From assembly GCA_038040195.1 (NCBI GenBank), contig JBBPIR010000001.1, positions 269,661-333,660 on the forward strand: DNA of 64,000 nt, in the 5' to 3' direction. The translations under genes and the position numbers were made by a program. The stretch is from Chloroflexota bacterium. GTDB taxonomy: Bacteria; Chloroflexota; Limnocylindria; QHBO01. Of the stretch, positions 25,445-32,720 are shown in pieces; positions within the stretch are counted from its first letter, which is position 1, and the number at the start of each line of letters is the position of its first letter. The notes under the pieces are model-generated. The model made no database searches and was not told the origin of the DNA. It saw only the letters and a program-made list of their open reading frames with translations.

Positions 25445-26386
25445 ATGAGCAACGAGCTGGCGTCGCCGCTGCACCTGCTCGGCTCACGGCCGGTGCTGGC
25501 CGCCCTGCTGGGCGGGCTGACGATCGCGTTCACCGGGATCCTGGTGCGGGTGGCCGATGTGGAGCCTGCCACCGCCGCCGTCTTCCGCTGCCTGTACGCC
25601 CTGCCGGTGCTGTGGTGGTTGGCGCGCGCCGAGCAGCGACGGTTCGGACCCCGGGCTCCGGGCCAACGCCGGCTGGCGCTCATCGCCGGCCTGTTCTTCG
25701 CCGCCGACCTGGTGAGCTGGCACTACGCGATCGCCATGGTCGGGGCCGGGCTGGCGACCGTGCTGGGCAACACCCAGGTCGTCTTCGTGGCGGTCGCCGC
25801 CTGGCTGTTCTTCGGGGAGCGCCTCACCGCGCGGCTGGTGGGGGCACTGGTCATCGCGCTGGTCGGGGTGGTGCTCATCTCCGGCGTCATCGGCTCCGAC
25901 GCCTACGGGGAGAACCCCCTGGCCGGGGTCGTCCTGGGCCTGTTCACCGGCGCCACCTACGCCGGGTTCCTGCTCGTCCAGCGCATGGGCAACCGCGACC
26001 CGCGGCGCCCCGCCGGTCCGCTGTTCGACGCCACTGCCTCTGCCGCGGCGGGGTCCGCACTGGCAGGCGTGGTCCTCGGCCAGGTCACGTTCCTTCCCAC
26101 CTTGCCGGCCCACGGATGGCTCGTGATCCTGGCCCTCAGCGCCCAGGTGGTGGGGTACCTGCTCATCAGCGTCGCGCTCCCCCGCCTGCCGTCGGCACTG
26201 ACCTCGATCGTCCTCCTCATCCAGCCGGTGGCCGCCGTCGGGTTGGCCATGCTCATCCTGGGCGAAGCGCCGTCGACGACCCAGCTGTTTGGGGTGGGCC
26301 TGGTGGTGGCCGGCGTGGTGCTGGCCACGGCCCGCGCGCCGCGTAGCGGGCAGGCCGCCGTGGCCGAGGCGGCGGAGGGTCCGTAG
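25445..26386 (+). CDS. EamA (DMT) family transporter
   Basis: 313 residues with ten hydrophobic segments in two EamA repeats (TIAFTGILVRVADVEPATAA; LFFGERLTARLVGALVIALVG; second repeat ending LLIQPVAAVGLAMLILGEAP). Exports or imports small metabolites; substrate unknown. ATG 25445; likely leaderless. Confidence 0.85.
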   Translation: MSNELASPLHLLGSRPVLAALLGGLTIAFTGILVRVADVEPATAAVFRCLYALPVLWWLARAEQRRFGPRAPGQRRLALIAGLFFAADLVSWHYAIAMVGAGLATVLGNTQVVFVAVAAWLFFGERLTARLVGALVIALVGVVLISGVIGSDAYGENPLAGVVLGLFTGATYAGFLLVQRMGNRDPRRPAGPLFDATASAAAGSALAGVVLGQVTFLPTLPAHGWLVILALSAQVVGYLLISVALPRLPSALTSIVLLIQPVAAVGLAMLILGEAPSTTQLFGVGLVVAGVVLATARAPRSGQAAVAEAAEGP

Positions 26387-26407
26387 GGGTCGGCTATGGT
26401 TCGCGGC

Positions 26408-27604
26408 ATGCCACCCGGACAGTTGCTCCTGTCGGGCACGGGCCGGCTGCTTGTGGCCCAGCCGCACGCCGCTGAGCCTCCAACCACGCTCTCGCCCTGG
26501 GCGCTGCTGATCCGGGACGGCCGGATCGGGTGGGTCGGGTCACCCGACGCAGCGCCGGCGGTGGACCGCTGGGAGGACCTGGGCTCCGCCCTGGTCAGCC
26601 CCGGGCTGGTGGATTCGCATACCCATCCCGTGTACGCCGGTGACCGCGCCGATGAAGCAGCTGCCCGGCTGGAGGGCCAGCCATACGCGGCGGGCGGCAT
26701 CCTGCGCACCGTCGCCGCAACCCGGAAGGCCCCCGACGCCGACCTCCAGGCGCTGGTGGAGGGCCGATTTCGCGCTGCCCTGGCCGGCGGCACCACCACG
26801 TTGGAGGCGAAGTCGGGCTATGGGCTGACCACGGTCGAGGAGCTCCGCGCCCTGCGCATCATCGGTGCTGCTGCCGCCGCAGCCGGCATCCGGGTGGTCC
26901 GCACCTTCCTTGGCGCCCACGCCGTTCCCCCCGAAGCCGCATCGCTTGAGGCATACGTCGCCACTGTGATCGAGGACATGCTGCCCGCCGTGGCGGGCGA
27001 GGCCGAATTCTGCGACGTGTTCTGCGACCGCGGATTCTTCACGCCGGCCCAGGCGGAGGCGATCTTGACCGCTGCCCGCGGCCACGGAATGGGGTTGAAG
27101 CTGCACGCCGATCAACTGGCCCGAACCGGGGCTGCGGAGCTGGGAATCCAGCTGGGCGCGACGTCGGTGGACCATCTCGAGCAGCTCGACGCCGCGGGTG
27201 TGCGCGCCCTCGCGGCGTCGGCGACGGTCGCCACCCTGCTTCCCGGGCCGGCGGTGGCCATGCGCGACCGGCTCCCCCAGGCACGCGCGCTGCTGGACGC
27301 CGGGGCCAGCGTGGCGTTGGCCACCGATGCCAACGCCGGGACGTACGCCAACCCCTCCATGCCGCTGGTAATCGGCCTGGGAGCGACCGTCCTCGGCATG
27401 ACCATGCAGGAGGCGATCGCGGCGGCCACCGCTGGCGGCGCCGCCGCCATCGGTCTGTCACATGAGATTGGTGTCCTGCGGGAGGGCATGACGGCTGACC
27501 TGGTGGCGTGGGATGCAGAGCACGAAGGCGCCTTCGCTCTCCGGTTGGGCGGCGTCGCACCGGCCAGAATCTGGATTGGGGGCGAGGAGCGAGCGCTTGG
27601 CTGA
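26408..27604 (+). CDS. hutI: Imidazolonepropionase
   Basis: 398-residue metal amidohydrolase of histidine degradation: 4-imidazolone-5-propionate to N-formimino-L-glutamate. Diagnostic segments: GLVDSHTHPVYAGDRADE (metal His-x-His), TTLEAKSGYGL, TFLGAHAVPPEA, KLHADQL and ATDANAGTYANPS. Start ATG 26408 is preferred over ATG 26396 because the TATGGT box 7 nt upstream overlaps the earlier codon. No hutH, hutU or hutG is in the window. Confidence 0.93.
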   Translation: MPPGQLLLSGTGRLLVAQPHAAEPPTTLSPWALLIRDGRIGWVGSPDAAPAVDRWEDLGSALVSPGLVDSHTHPVYAGDRADEAAARLEGQPYAAGGILRTVAATRKAPDADLQALVEGRFRAALAGGTTTLEAKSGYGLTTVEELRALRIIGAAAAAAGIRVVRTFLGAHAVPPEAASLEAYVATVIEDMLPAVAGEAEFCDVFCDRGFFTPAQAEAILTAARGHGMGLKLHADQLARTGAAELGIQLGATSVDHLEQLDAAGVRALAASATVATLLPGPAVAMRDRLPQARALLDAGASVALATDANAGTYANPSMPLVIGLGATVLGMTMQEAIAAATAGGAAAIGLSHEIGVLREGMTADLVAWDAEHEGAFALRLGGVAPARIWIGGEERALG

Positions 27605-27617
27605 CGCGAGAGGAGTG

Positions 27618-28979
27618 ATGGATCGGTTCGATTTCGTCGTGATCGGGGCCGGGGTGGCCGGCGAGGCTGCCGCCAACCTGGCACGTCAGCGTGGGGCGAG
27701 CGTCGCGATCGTCGACCGCGACCTGGTGGGCGGCTCCTGCGCGTTCTGGGCCTGTATCCCGTCCAAGTCCCTCCTCCACTCCGCCGCGGTGCACGCGGGG
27801 GGCGGGGACTACCCGTGGTCCAGAGCATCCGACCGGCGGGACTGGAACATCAACCGCGAGGGAATCCCGTACCCGGACGACACCGGACACGCACAGCGCC
27901 TGGAAGCGGTGGGCGCGGTGGTCGTTCGCGGCTCCGCCCGACTGGACGGCCCGGGGCGGGTGGTTGTCCGCCACGAGGACGTGGAGCATGAGCTGGTAGC
28001 GGCCAACGTGGTCGTGGCGGTGGGCTCTGAGTCGCGGATCCCGGACCTGCCCGGACTGGACCAGATCCCCTACTGGACCAACCGCGAAGCGACCTCCGCC
28101 CGCGAACTGCCCAAGAGCCTGCTGGTCCTGGGCGGCGGCCCGACCGGGGTGGAGCTGGCCCAGGTCTACGCCCGCTACGGCGTTCCGGTGACCATGGTGG
28201 AGTCGCATCCCCGGATCCTGGCCCGCGACCATCCGCGCAACTCCGCCATCCTCCAGCGCGCCCTGGAGCGGGCGGGGGCGACCGTGCGGGTGGGCGTGCG
28301 GGCCGTCCGGGTGCATCCCGCAGCCGGCACCAAGGGCGCCCACCAGGTGGAGCTGGACGATAGGACCCGGGTCGGGGGGTCAGCGGTCCTGCTGGCCATC
28401 GGGCGCTCCTTCCCGCTCGAGGGGCTGGGATTGGAGACCGTCGGGGTTGATCCATCCGGGGGCCACCTACGCCCCGACGAGCGACTCCAGATCGCGCCCG
28501 GGGTATGGGTCGCGGGCGACCCCGCGGGTCCGGAGCTGCACACCCACGTGGCCCACTACGAGGGTGAGATGGTGGTCCGGATGGCCCTCGGCGACGACGT
28601 CCGGCCCGACCTGCGAGCCATCCCGCGGGCCACCTACACCGATCCGGAGACCGCATCGGTTGGTCTTCAGGTGGAGGAGGCCCAGAAGGCCGGAACGGAC
28701 GCGGTGGAGTTCGAGGAGGACCTGGCCCGCAGCGCAAAGGGGTACACCGCCGAAGCCGAGGGCCACGTCATCGTCGTCGTCGACCGGGCGCGCAAGACCG
28801 TCGTGGGAGTGTTCCTGGCCGGTCCCGGCGCCTCGGAAGCGGTCCACGAGGCCGTGCTGGCCGTGAAGCTGCAGACCCCACTCGATGTCCTATCGGACAC
28901 GATCCATGCCTTCCCAACGCTGTCCCGGGTGATGGGAGGAGTGTTCAACCGCGCGGCGCGCGAGCTGGGCACGGGATGA
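27618..28979 (+). CDS. FAD-dependent pyridine nucleotide-disulfide oxidoreductase
   Basis: 453 residues of the dihydrolipoamide dehydrogenase/mercuric reductase fold. FAD-binding FVVIGAGVAGEAAA, redox pair CAFWAC (in place of the common CVNVGC) followed by IPSKSLL, NAD(P)-binding LLVLGGGPTGVELAQV, second FAD motif VWVAGDPAG, C-terminal dimer segment HAFPTLSRVM where the usual HPTxxE Glu is Arg. The real electron acceptor is unknown. ATG 27618 with GAGAGGAG upstream; 13 nt after hutI. Confidence 0.85.
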   Translation: MDRFDFVVIGAGVAGEAAANLARQRGASVAIVDRDLVGGSCAFWACIPSKSLLHSAAVHAGGGDYPWSRASDRRDWNINREGIPYPDDTGHAQRLEAVGAVVVRGSARLDGPGRVVVRHEDVEHELVAANVVVAVGSESRIPDLPGLDQIPYWTNREATSARELPKSLLVLGGGPTGVELAQVYARYGVPVTMVESHPRILARDHPRNSAILQRALERAGATVRVGVRAVRVHPAAGTKGAHQVELDDRTRVGGSAVLLAIGRSFPLEGLGLETVGVDPSGGHLRPDERLQIAPGVWVAGDPAGPELHTHVAHYEGEMVVRMALGDDVRPDLRAIPRATYTDPETASVGLQVEEAQKAGTDAVEFEEDLARSAKGYTAEAEGHVIVVVDRARKTVVGVFLAGPGASEAVHEAVLAVKLQTPLDVLSDTIHAFPTLSRVMGGVFNRAARELGTG

Positions 28980-29001
28980 ATCGGGAGATCGGTCGCTAGG
29001 C

Positions 29002-30048
29002 ATGCGGGTCATGGAGCTGCGCCAACCGGCACCAGTCGCCAGCGGTCCACTGATCGCGGCCGAGCGCGCCACGCCGGAGCCCGGTCCGGGTGAGCTGCGC
29101 CTGGCCGTCGCCGCCACGGCCGTGTGCCGCACCGACCTCCAGCTGGTCGAGGGCGACCTGGAAGCCCGTCGCCTGCCCATCGTGCCTGGGCACCAGGTGG
29201 TGGGGCGGGTGACGGCCATAGGGGGAGGGGCCTCAGGCTGGGAGCTCGGCGACCGCGCCGGTGTCACCTGGCTGGCAGGATCAGATGGCACCTGCCGATA
29301 CTGTCGGTCCGGGCGCGAGAACCTCTGTCTCCAGGCCACCTTCACCGGGTGGGACCGGGATGGGGGCTACGCGGAGGAGATGACGGTCCGGGCCGACGTC
29401 GCGGTCCGCCTTCCGGACACCTTTGCCGATGCCGATGCCGCCCCGCTGCTGTGTGGTGGTGTGGTCGGCCATCGGGCGCTGCGGCTGGCGGGCGTGCCGG
29501 CCCTGGCGGGGGACGCCTGGGCCGCGGCCGAAGATCGGTCCGAGCCGTTTCGGCTGGGCCTGTACGGTTTTGGGGCTTCCGCCTCGCTGGTCATCCAGGA
29601 GGCCATCCACCTGGGCTGCGTGGTCCACGTCGCCAGCCGCTCGGCGGAAGAGCGGGAGCGCGCCGTGGAGCTGGGCGCGGCCTCCGTCGGGGGCTACGCC
29701 GAGCCGCCGGCCCAGCCGCTGGACGCCGCCATCACGTTCGCCCCGGTGGGCTCGGTGGTGGTGTTCGCGCTCCACGATCTGGCCCCCGGGGGGACAGTGG
29801 TCATCAACGCCATCCACCTCGACCAGATCCCGGCATTCCCGTACCGGCTTTTGTGGGAGGAGCGCGGCCTGCGCAGCGTGGCCAACGTCACCCACCGAGA
29901 TGCAATCGAGTACCTCGAACTGGCCGCCGCCATCCCGATCCGCACGTCCATCCGGCGCTATGGCCTGACGGAAGCAAACGCCGCGCTGGCGGACCTGGCC
30001 GCAGGTCAGATCGGCGCCGCGGCCGCCGTCCTGATTCCGGAGCGCTAG
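29002..30048 (+). CDS. Zinc-type alcohol dehydrogenase (adh_fam_2-like)
   Basis: 348-residue medium-chain dehydrogenase. Catalytic zinc ligands in VCRTDLQ and GHQVVGRV; structural zinc loop DGTCRYCRSGRENLC has three cysteines, the first of the usual four being Asp. The Rossmann motif GLYGFGASASLVIQ and the tail LLWEERGLRSVANVTHRDA fit the actinobacterial alcohol-dehydrogenase subfamily modelled as TIGR02822. Substrate unknown. 22 nt after the flavoprotein gene. Confidence 0.83.
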   Translation: MRVMELRQPAPVASGPLIAAERATPEPGPGELRLAVAATAVCRTDLQLVEGDLEARRLPIVPGHQVVGRVTAIGGGASGWELGDRAGVTWLAGSDGTCRYCRSGRENLCLQATFTGWDRDGGYAEEMTVRADVAVRLPDTFADADAAPLLCGGVVGHRALRLAGVPALAGDAWAAAEDRSEPFRLGLYGFGASASLVIQEAIHLGCVVHVASRSAEERERAVELGAASVGGYAEPPAQPLDAAITFAPVGSVVVFALHDLAPGGTVVINAIHLDQIPAFPYRLLWEERGLRSVANVTHRDAIEYLELAAAIPIRTSIRRYGLTEANAALADLAAGQIGAAAAVLIPER

Positions 30049-30057
30049 CATCGACTC

Positions 30058-31617
30058 GTGCGTTCGCTGCTAGCACGGCGCCTGCCGGGCTACCTCTTCG
30101 CCCTGGGCGGGGTGGCGGTCGTGACGCTCGGCATCCTCCAGCTGGGGGGCCTGAACCTGGGCAACGCGTCGATGTTGTACCTGGTGGTGGTGCTGCTGTC
30201 TGCCGCCGTGCTCGGCCGTGGGCCCGCCATATTCGCGTCGGTCGCGGCCTTCCTGGCCTCGAACTTCTTCCTGGTCGAACCGCGCTTCACACTTCGGGTG
30301 GCCGACCCCGATGAGTGGATCGCTCTCGTGCTGTTCCTCCTGGCGGCGGTCATCACCGGCCAGGTGGCGGCCAGCCAGCGTTCGCGGACCCAGCAGGCCG
30401 AAGAGCATGCCCGCCAGGCCCGGCTTCTGTACGACCTGGCGGTCCTGATGGCAGAGCCGAGCCTGGCCAAGGCGTTGGAGGCAGTCGCCGACCGAATGCG
30501 GCATGAGCTGGGTGTTGCCGCGGTCCGGATCGAGGTCAGCAATCGCGATGGGCGCAGCCTCGGCAGCGCCGGGGTCGGAGAGGCGGATGCCCTGGCCGCG
30601 CTGAAGAACGTGAGCACGATCAGCGCCGAGGTCCTGGGCAGCGGCCAGCTGCCGAGCGGCGAGGCGGCCGGGCAGCCGGGGAAATGGATACGGGTCTCGG
30701 CGCCGCACCCACCGGGCGATCCAGCTCCTGACTGGCGCGTGCTGCGGGCGCCCATCCGCAGCCCGGAGGGGGTCGTGGGGGAAGTCGCATTGGCCGCGAA
30801 GCTGGGCGCCGAGCTCGACGAAGCAGCCACCCGCCTGCTCGGAGCGCTCACCGCACAGCTGTGGCTCGCCATCGAACGGGCGAGGCTGCGCGAGGAAGCG
30901 ACCGCCGCCGAGGTACTGCGCCGCACTGACGAGGCGAAGTCGGTGCTGCTCGACGCGGTGTCCCACGATCTGCGGACGCCGCTGGCCTCGATCATGGCCT
31001 CCGCCGGGAGCCTGCGCCAGGCCGATGTCGACTGGTCCGCCGATGAGCGACGGTCGTTCGCCGCCACGATCGAGCAGGAGGCGGAACGCCTGAATCGGAT
31101 CGTGGGTAATCTGCTGAACCTGAGTCGGATCCAGGCCGGCATGCTGGTCCCCGACCGCTCGTGGTACGAGCCGGCGATCCTGATCCAGGAGACCCTGGAT
31201 CGGCTGCGGCCGGCGACCGCGCGCCATCGGATCCGGGTCGAGCTGCCCCCGGACGAGTTGCCGCCGGTCCTGCTGGACTACTCGGAGATGGACCAGGTGC
31301 TCACCAACCTGATCGAGAACGCGGTGAAGTACTCGCCGGTCGGGTCCGAGATCGTGGTTTCGGCCCGGCTGGCGGATGGTCAGCTGCGGGTGACCGTCGA
31401 GGATTCCGGACCGGGCGTTGCAGCGGTCGCGCTGCCACACCTGTTCGAGCCGTTTTACCGCGCCGGCGAAGTGCGGCGGGGCGGCGGCAGCGGACTGGGG
31501 CTCGCGGTCGCGCGTGGCCTGGTCGAGGCCCATGGCGGCCGGATCTGGGCCGAGAACCGGCCCGAAGGTGGCGCTCGGTTCTGGTTCGCCATTCCCAGCC
31601 CCGCGGGCGCGGCATGA
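30058..31617 (+). CDS. KdpD-like sensor histidine kinase lacking the N-terminal KdpD domain
   Basis: 519 residues: DUF4118-type membrane part with three or four helices (residues ~10-100), coiled coil, GAF-like region (~130-285), HisKA with phospho-acceptor VSHDLRTPLASIMASAGSLR, and HATPase with NLIENAVKYSP, VEDSGPGV and GSGLGLAVARGLVEAHGGRI. This equals the C-terminal half of KdpD; the N-terminal KdpD/USP sensor half (about 370 residues) is missing. GTG 30058 with TAGCAT 6 nt upstream (sharing the TAG stop of the dehydrogenase). The stop overlaps the regulator start (ATGA). Confidence 0.85.
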   Translation: MRSLLARRLPGYLFALGGVAVVTLGILQLGGLNLGNASMLYLVVVLLSAAVLGRGPAIFASVAAFLASNFFLVEPRFTLRVADPDEWIALVLFLLAAVITGQVAASQRSRTQQAEEHARQARLLYDLAVLMAEPSLAKALEAVADRMRHELGVAAVRIEVSNRDGRSLGSAGVGEADALAALKNVSTISAEVLGSGQLPSGEAAGQPGKWIRVSAPHPPGDPAPDWRVLRAPIRSPEGVVGEVALAAKLGAELDEAATRLLGALTAQLWLAIERARLREEATAAEVLRRTDEAKSVLLDAVSHDLRTPLASIMASAGSLRQADVDWSADERRSFAATIEQEAERLNRIVGNLLNLSRIQAGMLVPDRSWYEPAILIQETLDRLRPATARHRIRVELPPDELPPVLLDYSEMDQVLTNLIENAVKYSPVGSEIVVSARLADGQLRVTVEDSGPGVAAVALPHLFEPFYRAGEVRRGGGSGLGLAVARGLVEAHGGRIWAENRPEGGARFWFAIPSPAGAA

Positions 31618-32324
31618 GACCGGCGCCGGGGGCGCGGATCCTGGTGGTCGACGACGAGCCGGGCATTCGGGAGACACTGGCGCGCAACCTGGAAGGTCAC
31701 GGCTACCAGGTGCGCAGCGCCGAGACCGGGGCGCAGGCGCTCGAGGCGGCCGCGCGTTTCCAGCCGGATCTCGTCCTTCTCGACCTCGGCCTGCCCGACC
31801 TGGACGGGACCGAGGTCATCGAGCGCATCCGGAGCCGGACCAGCACCCCGATCGTCGTGCTCTCCGTGCGGGGCGCGGAGCGGGACAAGGTTCGGGCCCT
31901 GGAGCTGGGAGCGGACGACTACCTGACCAAGCCGTTCGGCATCGACGAGCTGCTGGCTAGGGTCAAGGTCGCCCTTCGCCACGCGTCGCGAACCCGGCAG
32001 GGTGCGGATCCGGTCTTCCGCAGCGGAGAGCTGGCGGTCGACCTCGACCGGCGCGAAGTGACGGCCGATGGCCGGCCGGTTCACCTGACCCCCACCGAGT
32101 ACGCTCTTCTCGGCGCGCTGATCGCCGCCGGCGGCCGGGTGCTCACCGACCGCGCCCTTCTGCAGCGGGTGTGGGGGCCGGAGTACGGCTCCGAGAACCA
32201 CTACCTGCACGTCTACGTCGGACGGCTCCGCAAGAAGCTGGAGCCCGATCCAGCGCGGCCGCGGTACCTGCGGACCGAGCCGGGAGTGGGATACCGCCTG
32301 GTCGAGCTGGAGGCGGATGAGTAG
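31614..32324 (+). CDS. kdpE: KdpE-like OmpR-family response regulator
   Basis: 236 residues. Receiver: ILVVDDEPGIRETLARNLEG, phospho-acceptor LVLLDLGLPDLDGTEVI, switch Ser and Lys (IVVLSVRGAERDKVRALELG; YLTKPF). Winged-helix Trans_reg_C: VHLTPTEYALLGALIAAGGR, and HVYVGRLRKKLEPDPARPRY followed by the hairpin GVGYRL. The residue pattern is that of KdpE. It is co-translated with the kinase. Confidence 0.88.
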   Translation: MRPAPGARILVVDDEPGIRETLARNLEGHGYQVRSAETGAQALEAAARFQPDLVLLDLGLPDLDGTEVIERIRSRTSTPIVVLSVRGAERDKVRALELGADDYLTKPFGIDELLARVKVALRHASRTRQGADPVFRSGELAVDLDRREVTADGRPVHLTPTEYALLGALIAAGGRVLTDRALLQRVWGPEYGSENHYLHVYVGRLRKKLEPDPARPRYLRTEPGVGYRLVELEADE

Positions 32325-32345
32325 CCGGTCCTTTCAGGGCCGGGT

Positions 32346-32399
32346 CCGATATTGAGCCGATATTGAGCCGATAGCGCTCGCCCGTTGACACCCCGTTGA
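32346..32399. promoter_or_regulatory. 11-bp-phased direct repeats: candidate KdpE operator
   Basis: CCGATATTGAG at 32346-32356 and 32357-32367, then CCGATA (32368-32373); a second pair CCCGTTGA at 32381-32388 and 32392-32399 is again 11 bp apart. Direct repeats one helical turn apart are what OmpR/PhoB-type regulators bind. They lie just after the regulator gene and 25-78 bp before the small gene and transporter. Confidence 0.6.
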
Positions 32400-32423
32400 G
32401 GGGCGGCAGGCCAGGATCGAGCC

Positions 32424-32720
32424 ATGACCGGCCATCAGGAGACGCCCGAGTCCGGCGTTGAGCGAAAGTTGCGTGTCGTCGACGACACGCACGTGCCGCT
32501 GCAGGCGCTCGCGTCGTTGCAAGCTGCCTGCGAGATTCTGCGCGACGCACGCGAGCCCTTGACCTCCATCAGCGTCAGCGGACGGCTTCCGGATGCCGCT
32601 GTCGGCGCCATGCCGGTCCTCTCCGCGGCCGAACGGCTGGCGGTCGAGTACGGCCTCGCCGTCGACCTGCGCCTGGACGGCGCCGCCTACGAAGTCCACT
32701 TCCACCGGCGAGCGAGTTGA
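32424..32720 (+). CDS. Small soluble protein of the kdpE-transporter unit
   Basis: 98 residues, acidic, no membrane segment or signal. The middle (ASLQAACEILRDAREPLTSI) looks helical, and the end (LAVEYGLAVDLRLDGAAYEV) looks like alternating strands. Not recognised. Its stop overlaps the transporter's TTG start by 4 nt, so it is made with it and may be a regulatory partner. ATG 32424 lies 24 nt after the phased repeats. Confidence 0.55.
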   Translation: MTGHQETPESGVERKLRVVDDTHVPLQALASLQAACEILRDAREPLTSISVSGRLPDAAVGAMPVLSAAERLAVEYGLAVDLRLDGAAYEVHFHRRAS

